A stretch of DNA of 64,000 nucleotides from Alphaproteobacteria bacterium. Its GTDB lineage: Bacteria; Pseudomonadota; Alphaproteobacteria; Micropepsales; Micropepsaceae. The notes beneath the pieces were generated by a model. That model was not told the DNA's origin and ran no database searches. It saw only the letters and a list, made by a program, of their open reading frames with translations. Shown in pieces: positions 33,692-44,600 of the stretch; within the stretch, counting starts at the first letter, position 1, and each line of letters starts with the position of its first letter. The translations under genes and the position numbers were made by a program. The stretch lies in assembly GCA_016124635.1 (NCBI GenBank), contig WGNJ01000014.1:91476-155475 (forward strand), in the 5' to 3' direction.

Positions 33692-35170
33692 ATGACGCAG
33701 ATTTCGATGGGCCGGATTCCAGAGCACTTCGCGGCAAGGGAGGGCAACCAGCTCGCACTGGTCTATGCCGACACGGCCCTCACGTGGTCGGCACTCGCCG
33801 AACGCGTACAGCGGCGCGCACACGGCCTGAAGGCGCTTGGCGTCGAACCTGGCGATATCGTGACCATCGCGCTTCCGAACGGCACCGCGTTCCTTGAAAC
33901 CACCTACGCGACACTGCGGCTCGGTGCGACGCCGAATCCGGTGTCGTCGAAAATGCCGATGGCGGAGTTGAAGGCGATCGTCGAATTGGCCAAACCGAAA
34001 GTCATCGTCGGCGTCGATAGCGATGCCTGGCCAGGCTGGCGGACCGTCGGGCCCGAATGGACCGGCGAAACATCCGACGCAGATCTGGCTGAGGACATTG
34101 CGCCCTACTGGAAAGCGATGACGAGCGGAGGCTCGACGGGCCGCCCGAAGCTGATCGTCGCCAGAAGTCCGGGCAGCGTCGACCTTGATGCGCCCAATCC
34201 GTTGATTGGTGTCGGATCGGAATTTCGCTGCTCGATGGTGCCGGGGCCGCTCTATCACAATGGTCCGTTCTCGACCGCGATGATGTCCCTGAACCAAGGC
34301 CGGCGCGTGGTCGGTCAACTGCGCTTCGATCCCGAAGAAACCCTGCGGCTGATCGCGGAGCATCGCGCGGACTGGCTCTATCAGGTTCCGACGATGATGA
34401 GCCGCATCTGGGCGCTGCCCAAGGACGTCCGCGAGCGTTACGACGTCTCGAGCCTCCAGCGCGTGCTGCATCTCGCGGCCCCTTGCCCGCCTTGGCTCAA
34501 GGAAGCGTGGATCGATTGGCTCGGTGCGGATCGGGTCTGGGAGCTCTACGGCGGCACCGAAGCGCAGGGCTTCACGTTGATCTCGGGCAGCGAATGGCTC
34601 GCGCATCGCGGCTCCGTCGGCCGCTTCTTCAATGCGACCGTCAAGATTCTCGATGACGCGGGCAACGAATTGCCGGCTGGCGAGATCGGCGAGGTGTTCA
34701 TGCTGCCGGCCACCGGCGCGGGGTCGACGTATCACTACGTCGGCGCGACAGCGAAGAAGCATGGCGACTACGAGTCACTCGGCGATATGGGATGGCTCGA
34801 CGCCGACGGCTACTTGTATCTAGCCGATCGTCGAACAGATCTCATACTGCGCGGCGGCGCTAACATCTATCCGGCTGAGGTGGAAGCGGCGATCGACGAG
34901 CATCCGGATGTCGCCTCCTCGGTCGTGATCGGGCTGCCGCACCCGGACCTTGGCGCGGAAGTTCACGCGATCGTGCAGCTGAAGCCAGGCACCGCCGGTA
35001 CGACGGACGAGGTGGCGCTCAAAGCGTTTCTCAAAGAGCGCCTAGCATCCTACAAAGTTCCGTCGAGCTTCGAGTTCGTGAACGATTTTCTGCGCGACGA
35101 TGCCGGCAAGGTGCGCCGCGCGGCGCTTCGCGCCGAACGCATCGCCACCCGCGAGGCAGCGAGGCACTGA
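33692..35170 (+). CDS. AMP-dependent acyl-CoA synthetase
   Basis: A 492-residue ANL-superfamily ligase that activates a carboxylic acid through an acyl-AMP to the CoA thioester. The P-loop-like MTSGGSTGRPKLIV (A3), ELYGGTEAQG (A5), LGDMGWLDADGYLYLADR (A7), and ILRGGANIYPAEVEAAI (A8) are all in place. The C-terminal catalytic Lys region is DDAGKVRRAAL. AGAGGATA precedes ATG 33692. The substrate is unknown. The CoA-transferase/racemase and thiolase genes elsewhere in the window suggest a lipid or branched acyl substrate. Confidence 0.9.
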   Translation: MTQISMGRIPEHFAAREGNQLALVYADTALTWSALAERVQRRAHGLKALGVEPGDIVTIALPNGTAFLETTYATLRLGATPNPVSSKMPMAELKAIVELAKPKVIVGVDSDAWPGWRTVGPEWTGETSDADLAEDIAPYWKAMTSGGSTGRPKLIVARSPGSVDLDAPNPLIGVGSEFRCSMVPGPLYHNGPFSTAMMSLNQGRRVVGQLRFDPEETLRLIAEHRADWLYQVPTMMSRIWALPKDVRERYDVSSLQRVLHLAAPCPPWLKEAWIDWLGADRVWELYGGTEAQGFTLISGSEWLAHRGSVGRFFNATVKILDDAGNELPAGEIGEVFMLPATGAGSTYHYVGATAKKHGDYESLGDMGWLDADGYLYLADRRTDLILRGGANIYPAEVEAAIDEHPDVASSVVIGLPHPDLGAEVHAIVQLKPGTAGTTDEVALKAFLKERLASYKVPSSFEFVNDFLRDDAGKVRRAALRAERIATREAARH

Positions 35171-35173
35171 ACT

Positions 35174-36475
35174 CTACGCGCCGAAGCGCTCCAGGATCCA
35201 CGGCACGACGACGTCCATCACCTTCTCGACGTCGGGCGCCTCGCGCTGGCCGAACTCGGGCTCGAAGTAGTGCCGCGCGTTGGGGAAGTCGACGAAGGTT
35301 TTGTCCTTCGCGGCGATCGCCTTGAACATCGGCGCGGCGTCGGTGAGCGGGAATATCTCTTGATCTTTCCCTGCGTTGATGAAGAGCGACGGCTCGGTGA
35401 TCTGCGGCAGGTCGTGCAGCTGATTGGCGTGGCTCGAAACGCCTGACCACGTCGACAGCCACGCATGTGGTGTGGCGTAGCGCCCGAAAGCGAAGAACTT
35501 CCAGTTCATCAAATCCGGCCGCGGCGAGAAGATCGAGCCGTAATCGCGCGCCGACGGATCGAGGTGTTTGTCGACGTAGTGCAGGTTCGCCATCGTTCGA
35601 TAGATGGTCATCATCGGTTCGAACGCCTCGCGGCGCAGGATGTCGCGCTGACGGTCGGGTGAGAGTTTCGCGAAATCCGGATCGTTGTGCAGTTGCTCGG
35701 CGCGCGCGTTCTCTTCGATCATGCCGCGCGCGACAGCATCGATGCGCTTCACCCGCTCAATTTGCGCCGCACGGAAACGCTTCACGAAGCTTTCGTCGTA
35801 GCGCGACCACTGCACGTCCGATCCGTCGAACGCGGATGGCGTCTTAAAGCCGTTGCGCTCGTCATACATGTCGAGCGCCGGATCGGTTAGATGCGGATTA
35901 TTTTCGTCGACGACCGAGGGATCGATGATCTCGTTCATGATCATGCCCTCGCCTTTATGCGTCGAGATGTAGATCAACGCATCTGCCGGGATCATTTCCG
36001 CATCGTTCAAATGCGTGCGCCGTCCGCCCGGCGTTTTGGCCACTCGTTGGCCCTTGGGTTTCTTAGCTTGCGCCTGGAAGAAGCCGTTGAGCGCCCCGCC
36101 TCCCGAATTGCCGACCAGCACCACATTCTGCACACCGCGCTTCTTCAAGAAGCTTACGCTCGACGCAACGTCGAGGATGACTTCCTCGTGCACGGTCGTC
36201 ACATCGTTGTTCGGATTGCGCGAATTGGCGCCGAGACACGCGACGCCCGCGTCGACCAACCGCGGAATGACATAATGGTGGGTGAAGTCCGCCCGCGGGT
36301 GCATCACCACGATCGCGGTCTTGGGCTTCGGATTCTTGTTCGGCGTCCAGTAGAGCGCCCTGTGCTCTCGAAAGTCCGGCGCGCGCAAGATCAAGCTCTC
36401 GAGATTAAATGCGTCCGGCAGGCGCCGCATATTCATCGGCGCCCCACCCCAATATGTTTTCGAGATCAGCTGCAT
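35174..36475 (-). CDS. alpha/beta hydrolase
   Basis: A 433-residue alpha/beta-hydrolase-fold protein. The strand-turn VVLVGNSGGGALNGFF holds the nucleophile Ser (G-N-S-G-G). TAIVVMHPRADFTHHYVIPRLVDAGVACLGANSRN precedes it, and FINAGKDQEIFPLTDAAP plus NARHYFEPEFG provide the acid and the His. A long insert between the nucleophile and the acid gives a lid. The longest start is 36475. ATG 36436, with GGGGTGGGG upstream, is a good alternative. It converges on the acyl-CoA synthetase gene with three bases between stops. The substrate is unknown. Confidence 0.85.
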   Translation of the reverse strand: MQLISKTYWGGAPMNMRRLPDAFNLESLILRAPDFREHRALYWTPNKNPKPKTAIVVMHPRADFTHHYVIPRLVDAGVACLGANSRNPNNDVTTVHEEVILDVASSVSFLKKRGVQNVVLVGNSGGGALNGFFQAQAKKPKGQRVAKTPGGRRTHLNDAEMIPADALIYISTHKGEGMIMNEIIDPSVVDENNPHLTDPALDMYDERNGFKTPSAFDGSDVQWSRYDESFVKRFRAAQIERVKRIDAVARGMIEENARAEQLHNDPDFAKLSPDRQRDILRREAFEPMMTIYRTMANLHYVDKHLDPSARDYGSIFSPRPDLMNWKFFAFGRYATPHAWLSTWSGVSSHANQLHDLPQITEPSLFINAGKDQEIFPLTDAAPMFKAIAAKDKTFVDFPNARHYFEPEFGQREAPDVEKVMDVVVPWILERFGA

Positions 36476-36623
36476 CGTGATTTTCGCTTTTTTTGCTGAA
36501 GGCGTTTTCCGTTAAGGTCTTGTTTACCGTGTGCTGTTTATATGCGGGCAACGAAGATGACTTGAACGTTACGACGGAGGCGCCGACCGGACAAAACCTG
36601 CAAGACCACAGAGCAAAACTTTC

Positions 36624-36648
36624 AAAGCCCGGCCGTCTGCCGGGCTTT
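36624..36648 (-). terminator. terminator after the histidine phosphatase gene
   Basis: AAAGCCCGGC (36624-36633) pairs with GCCGGGCTTT (36639-36648). It sits directly after the stop of the leftward gene at 36658. Read leftward it is followed by GAAAGTTTT. Read rightward it is followed by TGAGTTTTC, so it could act both ways. Confidence 0.6.
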
Positions 36649-36657
36649 TGAGTTTTC

Positions 36658-37389
36658 TTAGGTCCGCGCGAAGATCGCCTCGATACTCCTCAGGTTCATG
36701 CCGTGCTTAGAGTAGTTGTACGGCGTCAAGTTCACCGCCTTGATGATCGACCGGGCAATCTCAGAGCCTTCGCCGCCGTCCGCCCGCGGCACCAGGTCGA
36801 AATCCAAGATATTGATGCAGGCGAGATCCTGTTCGAACGATTGAATGGCGCCGAGCCCGTTGCCCGTCATCCAGCCGAGCAGCAGCCGGTTGATGCCTTC
36901 GTGAGCCACAACGAGTGACGTATGCCAACCCGGCTGTCCCAGTAGGCGCTCGATTGACCTTCGCGAGCGCGCAAGCGCATCCGCGAACACCTCGCCACCG
37001 AACATCGTGGCGCCCGGACGTGCGGCTTGATCGAACTCGAATGTCAGGCGCGCGGCGAGCTCTTCGCGGCTCTTGGCCGTTTGCACGCCGCCTTTGATCT
37101 CCTCAAGACCGTGATCGACCTCGATTGTCAGATGCGCCGCCTCGGCGTTGGCCGCGATCACGCGCTCGGCCGTTTCGCGCGTCCGAGGCAAGCCCGAACA
37201 AAATGCGCGATCGAACCGCACATGCGCCAGTGCAGCGCCGCTGGCGTCGGCTTGCTCTCGCCCAAGCGGCGTCAGCGGTACGAGGTCGACCCGTTTGTCG
37301 ACCAGCACCTGCTTATTGAAGTAGTCGACATGTCCGTGGCGCATCAAATAGATGCGCCGCCGGCCGGTCGTTCCGGGAAGGGCGGACAT
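36658..37389 (-). CDS. histidine phosphatase family protein
   Basis: A 243-residue phosphoglycerate-mutase-like phosphatase. IYLMRHGHVDYF carries the RHG motif with the phospho-accepting His. FDRAFCSGLPRTRETAERVI and LEEIKGG follow, and SLVVAHEGINRLLLGWMTG has the second catalytic His. Typical roles are sugar-phosphate or cofactor-phosphate hydrolysis, and the substrate is not evident. It starts six bases after the CoA-transferase stop on the same strand, so both are one transcript ending at the hairpin at 36624-36648. Confidence 0.87.
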   Translation of the reverse strand: MSALPGTTGRRRIYLMRHGHVDYFNKQVLVDKRVDLVPLTPLGREQADASGAALAHVRFDRAFCSGLPRTRETAERVIAANAEAAHLTIEVDHGLEEIKGGVQTAKSREELAARLTFEFDQAARPGATMFGGEVFADALARSRRSIERLLGQPGWHTSLVVAHEGINRLLLGWMTGNGLGAIQSFEQDLACINILDFDLVPRADGGEGSEIARSIIKAVNLTPYNYSKHGMNLRSIEAIFART

Positions 37390-37394
37390 CGGCG

Positions 37395-38519
37395 TCAGAT
37401 CGCGCCGGCGGCCTTTAGCGCGTCGACATCACCCGGCGCAAAACCCCACGCCTTGAGGATCGCGTCTGTGTGAGCGCCGGCTTGCGCGGGTGGCCCCTGC
37501 ACTTCCGGCTTGGTGCGGCTGAAACGCGGTGCCGGCGCCGGCTGCGTCACACCCTCGACCTGAATGAACGTCTCGCGCGCGACGTTGTGCGGATGCTGTG
37601 GCGCTTCGGCGAGCGACAGCACCGGTGCATAGCAGACGTCCGTGTTCTCCATCAGCGCATCCCATTGCACGCGCGTCTTCGTCTTGATGACGCGGGCAAT
37701 CTTCTCTTTCAGCGACGCCCACTTGTCTTTGTCCATCTGGTGCTCGAACTCGGGATCGCTGATGCCGGTCTTCTCGAGCAGCAGCGTGTAAAATTGCGGC
37801 TCGATCGAGCCGATCGAGACCCACTTGCCGTCGGACGTTTCGTAGGTGTCGTAGAAGTGGGCGCCGCCGTCGAGCAGGTTCGTGCCCTTCTCGTCGCTCC
37901 ACATGCCAGAAGCCTTGAATCCGTAGAACATCGACATCAAGGACGCGGCACCGTCCGTCATCGCGCAATCGACGACCTGCCCCTTGCCCGAGCGCTGAGC
38001 TTCGAACAATGCGCATGCCATGCCGAACGCGAGATAGAGCGCGCCCCCTCCAAAGTCGCCGACGAGGTTGAGCGGCGGCACCGGCCTCTCGCCTTTGCGC
38101 CCGATCGCATGCAGCGCACCGATCAGTGCGATGTAGTTGATGTCGTGACCGGCAGCCTGTGACATTGGGCCGGTCTGACCCCAACCCGTCATGCGGCCGA
38201 ACACCAACTTAGGATTGCGCTTCAGGGCGACGTCGGGGCCGAGGCCCAAGCGTTCCATCACGCCAGGACGAAAGCCTTCGAGCAAAGCGTCAGCTTTTTC
38301 GATCAGTTTTAGGCAGGTTTCCACCGCTTCCGGCTTCTTCAGGTCGAGCGCGATGGATCGCCTTCCGCGTGCAGTGATGTCGAACTTGGAACCGCCGCGA
38401 CTTCCTTTTCGGTCAATGCGTACAACTTCCGCGCCCATATCCGAGAGCAACATCGCGCAGAAGGGGCCAGGGCCAATGCCCGCAAATTCTATGACTTTCA
38501 CGCCCTGGAGCGGACCCAT
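37395..38519 (-). CDS. CaiB/BaiF CoA-transferase family protein, alpha-methylacyl-CoA racemase type
   Basis: A 374-residue family III CoA-transferase-fold protein. [32 protein letters not shown] starts the fold. [14 protein letters not shown] and [24 protein letters not shown] carry the His and Asp that act as acid and base in alpha-methylacyl-CoA racemases, so racemase is favoured over transferase. ATG 38519 is preceded by GGAGGAAA. It would interconvert 2-methyl-branched acyl-CoA epimers before beta-oxidation. It is cotranscribed with the histidine phosphatase. Confidence 0.9.
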   Translation of the reverse strand: MGPLQGVKVIEFAGIGPGPFCAMLLSDMGAEVVRIDRKGSRGGSKFDITARGRRSIALDLKKPEAVETCLKLIEKADALLEGFRPGVMERLGLGPDVALKRNPKLVFGRMTGWGQTGPMSQAAGHDINYIALIGALHAIGRKGERPVPPLNLVGDFGGGALYLAFGMACALFEAQRSGKGQVVDCAMTDGAASLMSMFYGFKASGMWSDEKGTNLLDGGAHFYDTYETSDGKWVSIGSIEPQFYTLLLEKTGISDPEFEHQMDKDKWASLKEKIARVIKTKTRVQWDALMENTDVCYAPVLSLAEAPQHPHNVARETFIQVEGVTQPAPAPRFSRTKPEVQGPPAQAGAHTDAILKAWGFAPGDVDALKAAGAI

Positions 38520-38610
38520 GGCTTTTCCTCCAAACCTGAATGGTGAACAATAGCGGTCTGGGTGTCTTAGTCGATCGGGTGTAAGCCCGCAATTCATGGG
38601 GAGTTTTGAA

Positions 38611-39390
38611 ATGAGGCTGCGCTCTGTCCTCATTGGCGTGCTCGCTTGCACCGCGTTGTCGACCAGTTTGATCTACGCGGACGGCATGCCCGGACCCGAA
38701 GACGATGAAACGATCACCGAACCTGAAGCGACTGTTCCGCCGCCGCCACCGCAGCCTGCACCGACAACGACACCCGTCGTGAAGCCGGCGCCAGCCCCGG
38801 CCCCGGCCGCAGAGACCGCACCACCCGCAGCGCCGCCGCCAAAGACGACTGCTGAGGTTGCGCCTGCGCCCGCACCAGCTACGACTCCGCCACCGCCAGC
38901 ACCCACGACGACGCCGGTGCCAGCGCCCGCGCCAGCAACAACGCCGGCGCCTGTGACGACCGCCACGCCGGCTCCCACTGCGACGACCACGGCAGCACCT
39001 CCGCCGCCACCAGCTGCCACGGCAACCACCGGCACACCCGCGACGCCGGCCCCCGCCCCTGCTGCGGGCGCCTCCGCGGTTAAGGCGATCTACGAGGTGA
39101 CGGGGATCGATGTCGGCATCCAGAAGGACAAGCCAACGTCCGTGACGGTTGTCGTGAAGGGCACGACCCGGACCGGCGGTTGGACCAATGCGCAACTGAA
39201 GCCGCTCCAGACCTTCGCGCCGGAAGTCGGCATGCGCAGCTTCACCTTCGTTGCGACGCCGCCAGGTGGCTCTTCGACCCAGGCGATGACGCCGATCCAA
39301 GCGACGATCCGCATCGATCCGCTGCCGGATGACGTCAAAACGATCCGCGTGCTCTCGGAAACCAACGAGATCGCCCAGACGTTCCGCTAA
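38611..39390 (+). CDS. exported Pro/Ala/Thr-rich protein
   Basis: A 259-residue protein of unknown function. A signal peptide ([23 protein letters not shown]) is followed by a low-complexity region from about residue 40 to 155, made almost only of Pro, Ala and Thr. A C-terminal globular part of about 100 residues ([39 protein letters not shown]) looks beta-rich and ends in FR. ATG 38611 has GGGGAG at 38598-38603. The linker suggests a domain held away from the membrane or wall. Its TAA shares bases with the stop of the convergent acyltransferase gene. Confidence 0.8.
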   Translation: MRLRSVLIGVLACTALSTSLIYADGMPGPEDDETITEPEATVPPPPPQPAPTTTPVVKPAPAPAPAAETAPPAAPPPKTTAEVAPAPAPATTPPPPAPTTTPVPAPAPATTPAPVTTATPAPTATTTAAPPPPPAATATTGTPATPAPAPAAGASAVKAIYEVTGIDVGIQKDKPTSVTVVVKGTTRTGGWTNAQLKPLQTFAPEVGMRSFTFVATPPGGSSTQAMTPIQATIRIDPLPDDVKTIRVLSETNEIAQTFR

Positions 39391-40109
39391 TCGTCGCGCG
39401 TCGGAGAGATCAGCGACCGCAGCCACCCAAGCGTCGTGTTCTTGCCCAAGAACGCACGATCGAGGCCGTCCATTTGCGCCGCGAGTGCGGCCGGATCGGC
39501 GAAATAATCGGCGCGCGTTCGGAATGGCGTCGCCGGATCGAGCTCGCGCCTTACACTGGCCGGATTTCCGGCCGCGATGACGTTCGGCGGGATGTCGTGA
39601 ACGACGACGCTGCCCGCGCCGATGATGCTGTTCCGGCCGATCCGAACGCCTTTGCCGACGATCACGCGCAAGCCCAGCCAGACATTGTCCTCGATCACGA
39701 TCGGCGCCGCCTGCCCCGCCTCGCGCGTGCGGTCATACGTGCCGTGCCAGTCGCTGTCCGAAATGTAAACGCCGCTTGCAAGCATCGTGCTTGCGCCGAT
39801 CGAGATCCCGATCGAGGAGATGATCTGGCAACCCGGGCCGACCAGCGCGTAGTCGCCGACGTCGATCCGCCCGACGCGTTCTCCGTCGAACCAGACGCAA
39901 AGCCTCACGGGATGACTGCGCGCCGCGTTGATGTGAACGTGCCGTCCCAAACGGATGTTCGGTCCGATAACCTCGACGTCGCGCGGCAGAGTGACTTGAA
40001 GACCCTCGCCGACGGCGTCGAATTGCGGCTTCAAAAAGTGGTCGACACAGGCGCGTCGCGCGCCGTCCATTAACCGGTGCAGCCAATAGGGTCGATGATT
40101 GCGGCGCAC
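39387..40109 (-). CDS. hexapeptide-repeat acyltransferase (LbH fold)
   Basis: An acyltransferase of about 240 residues with the left-handed beta-helix. Repeats such as IGPNIRLGRHVHI, VGPGCQIISSIGISIGASTML and IVIEDNVWLGLRVIVGKGVRIGRNSIIGAGSVVVHDIPPNVIAAGNPA are clear, including the Asn-x-Trp-x-G loop. The GTG at 40109 is chosen because it keeps HRPYWLHRLMD, which looks like the family N-terminus, and lies six bases after the SDR stop. ATG 40070 would remove it. The acceptor is probably a sugar or lipid, and the substrate is unknown. Confidence 0.8.
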   Translation of the reverse strand: MRRNHRPYWLHRLMDGARRACVDHFLKPQFDAVGEGLQVTLPRDVEVIGPNIRLGRHVHINAARSHPVRLCVWFDGERVGRIDVGDYALVGPGCQIISSIGISIGASTMLASGVYISDSDWHGTYDRTREAGQAAPIVIEDNVWLGLRVIVGKGVRIGRNSIIGAGSVVVHDIPPNVIAAGNPASVRRELDPATPFRTRADYFADPAALAAQMDGLDRAFLGKNTTLGWLRSLISPTRDD

Positions 40110-40114
40110 GGTCG

Positions 40115-40879
40115 TTAGAGCAGCTGCCCGTCGTCCACGGTGAAAAGGGACCCCGTAAGATACTCGGCCCGCGCCGAGCATAGCGTTAGCAGCAACGCGT
40201 CGAGGCTTGCCGCATCGCTGAGACGTCGTCGCGGGAAGCCGGCAATCTGCTTCTGTCCGCCTTCGCTGTCGAACCATTCGTCATTTAGTTCGGTCTTGAT
40301 GTAACCGGGGCACAGTGCGTTGACCGCGATGTTGTGGCGCGCCCATTCGCGGGCGAACCCCTTCGTCATCATTGCGATCGCCGCTTTCGACATCGAATAG
40401 GCGACGAGGCCGGGCAGCGCTTTGAAAGCGCCGATCGATGCGATGTTAACGATCCGGCCGCGGACCTTGCGCTCGACCATGCGACTTCCGACGGTTTGCG
40501 TCATGAAGAACGCCGCCTTCACGTTGGTATCCATGATCTTGTCGTAGTCGGCACTCTTCAGCGCGGACGCGCTGGAAAGCACGTTCATGCCCGCGTTGTT
40601 CACCAAGACGGTCAGCTTTCCCGCCAGTTTTTCAGCTTGATCGACGGCATCGCCGAGCGTGCCGGTCTTCGTCACGTCGAGCGTCAGCGCGTAAGCTTTA
40701 CCGCCATTCGCTGCGATGTCGCGCGCGACGTCGGCCAATCGCTCGGCGCGGCGCCCGGCGATAACCACTTTCGCGCCGGCTTGCGCGAGCACCGAAGCGA
40801 AGCGCGCACCCAACCCGCTCGACGCACCTGTCACTAACGCGACGTCGTGCGAGAGATCGAACGTGACCGGCGAAGACAT
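40115..40879 (-). CDS. SDR family oxidoreductase
   Basis: A 254-residue classical short-chain dehydrogenase. ALVTGASSGLGARFA is the TGxxxGxG cofactor loop, with GRRAERL after strand 2 suggesting NADP preference. VLVNNAGMNV follows. The catalytic Ser-Tyr-Lys are in NIASIGAFKALPGLVAYSMSKAA, and LCPGYIKTEL comes later. It starts the two-gene leftward unit with the acyltransferase. The substrate is unknown. Confidence 0.9.
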   Translation of the reverse strand: MSSPVTFDLSHDVALVTGASSGLGARFASVLAQAGAKVVIAGRRAERLADVARDIAANGGKAYALTLDVTKTGTLGDAVDQAEKLAGKLTVLVNNAGMNVLSSASALKSADYDKIMDTNVKAAFFMTQTVGSRMVERKVRGRIVNIASIGAFKALPGLVAYSMSKAAIAMMTKGFAREWARHNIAVNALCPGYIKTELNDEWFDSEGGQKQIAGFPRRRLSDAASLDALLLTLCSARAEYLTGSLFTVDDGQLL

Positions 40880-40998
40880 TTGCGATGCATCCGATAGAAA
40901 GCTGAGGAGAAGTGTTATCGTTAAACAATTTCGCGATTGTCACAAGAACGCGAAAAGCGCTTCCCTGTGTCGGCATTGCGCATGTAAGGTCCGGCCCC

Positions 40999-41649
40999 AT
41001 GCAAATCGACGTCATCTCCGACACCGTCTGTCCTTGGTGTTACATCGGCAAGCGGCGCCTCGAGCGGGCGATGAAGCTACGTCCTCAGATTCAATTCGAC
41101 GTACGCTGGCGCCCATTCCAACTTGATCCGACCACGCCGGCCGAAGGCGTGGAGCGCCGCGCCTATATCGAGCGCAAGTTCGGTTCGACGGATAAGGTCA
41201 AGCCGATCCACAACGCCCTACTGCAGGCCGGCCAAGCCGAAGGCATCGCCTTTGCGTTTGAGAAGATCACGCGTGCGCCGAACACGATCAATTCGCACCG
41301 CCTGATCCGCTGGTCGCACAGCGCCGGCGTTCAAGACGCTGTAGTGGAGGGTCTCTTCCGTGCGTACTTCATCGACGGCGCAGACGTGGGCGATATCAAG
41401 ACGCTCGCGCAGATCGGCGCGGAAGCCGGCATGGATGCTGAGTTGGTCGAGGAGCTGCTGAATTCCGACGCCGACCGCGAAAAGGTCGAGCACGAAGACA
41501 GCATGGCGCGCAAGATCGGCATCAACGGAGTGCCGACCTACCTAGTTGGCGGCAAAGTTCTGGTCACCGGCGCCCAGGACGCGGAGCATCTCGTTCACGT
41601 CATCGACCGCGTCGCTGCCGAGCTCGAACCTGCTCAAGCGCGGGCCTAA
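40999..41649 (+). CDS. DsbA family oxidoreductase, FrnE-like
   Basis: A 216-residue thioredoxin-fold protein with an inserted helical domain. IDVISDTVCPWCYIGKRRLERA holds the CPWC redox pair. GINGVPTYLVGGKVLVTGAQ holds the cis-Pro and the C-terminal strand. No signal peptide is present, so it acts in the cytoplasm like FrnE-type oxidoreductases. ATG 40999 is chosen for the family N-terminus. Its TAA shares three bases with the mfd stop on the other strand. Confidence 0.92.
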   Translation: MQIDVISDTVCPWCYIGKRRLERAMKLRPQIQFDVRWRPFQLDPTTPAEGVERRAYIERKFGSTDKVKPIHNALLQAGQAEGIAFAFEKITRAPNTINSHRLIRWSHSAGVQDAVVEGLFRAYFIDGADVGDIKTLAQIGAEAGMDAELVEELLNSDADREKVEHEDSMARKIGINGVPTYLVGGKVLVTGAQDAEHLVHVIDRVAAELEPAQARA

Positions 41650-44600
41650 CCTCGGGCCAATTCTGCAAGCTTCGACAACACCTGATGCACGCCGGCAAGG
41701 CGTTCTTCAGGCGATGACCATTCGCGCATGATGACGAGCTTCTGATCCGGCCGAACCTTGGCGGTCTTCTTGTTGATCGCGATCCAGCCGATGAGATTTT
41801 GCGGCTCGGGAAATTGGTTCTTGCGGAACGAGATCGTGGCGCCCTTGGGACCCGCGTCGATCTTCTCGACTTGGGCGAGCCGGCACAGCCGCTTGATGGC
41901 GACGATCTTGAGCAGCGTGTGCACTTCGCTTGGCAGCGGCCCGAAGCGGTCGATCAGCTCGGCCGCAAAGCTTTCGATCGCAGCGTCGTCCTCGATCTCG
42001 GCCAGACGCCGGTAGAGTGCCAGGCGCACCGTCAGATCCGTCACGTAGCTCTCGGGAATGAGAACCGCCGAGCCAGCGTTAATTTGTGGCGACCATGCCT
42101 CGTCGGCCTCGGCGGCGATGGTCCCGCGCAGGCTAGCGACGGCCTCCTCCAGCATATCTTGGTAAAGCTCGATCCCGACCTCGCGTACCTGACCGGATTG
42201 CTCCTCGCCCAGCAAATTGCCGGCGCCACGAATATCGAGGTCGTGGCTGGCCAAGCTGAAGCCGGCGCCCAATGAGTCCAGCGCCTGCAGCACTTTTAGC
42301 CGGCGATCGGCGTTCGCCGTGAGCGTCCGGTTGGGTGGCACCGTGAGGTAAGCATAGGCCCTCGCCTTCGACCGTCCGATGCGCCCACGCAATTGGTAAA
42401 GGGCGGCGAGGCCGAACATGTCAGCGCGATGTATGACCATCGTATTGGCGGTTGGGATGTCGAGGCCGCTTTCGACGATCGGTGTCGACAGCAGAACATC
42501 GAACTGCCCGTCATAGAAGGCCGACATGATGTCTTCGAGCCGTGTCGGCGACATTTGACCGTGCGCTTGCGCAACTTTCACTTCCGGCACCGTGACCTTC
42601 AGAAATTCCTCCGCCTCCCCGAGGTCGGCAATGCGTGGGCAAACATAGAAGCTTTGTCCGCCGCGATAGTGCTCGCGGAGCAACGCTTCGCGGACCGTGA
42701 CCGGATCGAACGGCCCGACGAACGTGCGCACGGCCAAACGGTCGATCGGCGGCGTCGCAATGATCGACAGCTCCTTTACGCCTGAAAGCGCAAGCTGCAG
42801 CGTGCGCGGGATGGGCGTCGCCGTCAGCGTCAGCACATGCACTTCCGAGCGGAGCTGTTTGAGGCGCTCCTTGTGAGCGACGCCGAAGTGCTGTTCTTCG
42901 TCGACGATCAGAAGGCCGAGATCGCGAAACTCGATCGACTTCGCGAGCAGAGCGTGCGTACCGACCACAAGGTCGATCGTTCCTTCCTTCAGGGCCGTCT
43001 TCGTCTCGGAGGCTTCTTTTGTGCCGACCAACCGCGACAATTGTCGGAGCTTCACCGGCCATCCGGCAAAGCGTTCACGAAACGTCTTGAAATGTTGGCG
43101 CGCCAGCAGCGTCGTTGGAACGACAACGGCGACCTGGCGCCCGGTCATCGCAACGATGAATGCGGCACGTAGCGCCACCTCGGTCTTGCCGAAGCCGACG
43201 TCGCCGCAAATGAGCCGGTCCATCGGCCGCCCGCGCGTTAAATCTTCGAGAACGTCGGCGATCGCCTTTTCCTGATCTTCGGTTTCCTCATAGGGGAAAC
43301 GCGCGCAGAACTCTTCGAAGACGCCTTGGGGCGCGTCGATCACGGGGCCCGAGCGCAGCTCGCGTTCCGCCGCGACCTTGATCAGTTGGGCCGCCATATC
43401 GCGGATGCGGTTCTTGAGTTTGGCCTTGCGTGCTTGCCAGCCGGAGCCGCCGAGGCGGTCAAGCTCGACGCCTTCGCTGTCTGAGCCGTAGCGCGATAGG
43501 AGCTCGATGTTCTCGACCGGCAGAAATAGCTTTCCGCCGTCATATTGAATCTCGAGACAGTCGTGCGGCGCACCCGCAGCTTCGATGGTCTTGAGCCCTA
43601 GATAGCGGCCGATACCGTGATCCACGTGCACGACTAGATCTTCGGGATTGAGCGCCGCAGCTTCGGCGATGAAGTTGGCGGCGCGCTTGCGCCGGCCGCG
43701 TCCATGCACAAGCCGGTCGCCGAGAATGTCCTGCTCGGTGATGACGGCTAAGTCCGGCGCCTCGAACCCGTACTCGATCGGCAATACGGCGACTGCCACG
43801 GCGCTGCGATGAAGCTTCTGTATCTCGTCGAAACGCGCGACGGGCGCTATCGGCGCAACGCCGTGGTCCGCGAGCACACCGCCCATGCGATCGGCCGAGC
43901 CCGCAGACCAGCAGGCGATCAAAACGGGCCGCTTCTCCTGCAGATACCGAATATGTGAGGCGACTGAATCGAAGACGTTCAGCGAGCCCTGCACGCGCTC
44001 CGGCGCGAAGTCGCGCCCGCGCACTGAGCCCGCATCCTCCCATCCCGACATCTCCGGTGCCTTGAACGGCGACAGTTGTTGCGTCGCGCGTTCGCTCAGC
44101 CGAGTGCGCCATTCGCCGTCGGTCAGATAGAGGGCGTCGGGCTGCAGCGGCTTGTACGGCGGCACGCCCGAACTCATTCCGGTCTTCGGTTGCACCCGCG
44201 CCTGCACGCGCGCGTCGAAATAGTCGGCGATCAGCGCAAGCCGGGCCACGTGAGCTTCGTCAGTCTGATGGTCCAGCGTGACGGACGCGTCGCCAATGTA
44301 GTCGAAGATGGTCTCAAGCCCGGTATGGAACAGCGGCAACCAATGCTCCATGCCCTGCTGCTTGCGCCCCGCGCTGACGGCTTCGTAGAGCGGATCGTCG
44401 TTCAGCACGGCGCCGAACGCGGCGATGTAGCCGGCGCGGAAACGCTGAATCGACGGTTTGTCGAGCAGTGCTTCACTAACGGGCGTCAGCAATAGAGACG
44501 TAACCTCGCCGATCGAGCGCTGATCCTCCGGATTGAAGAGCCGGATCGATTCCAATGTGTCGCCGAACAAGTCCAGTCGCGCCGGACGTTCGGCGCCGGC

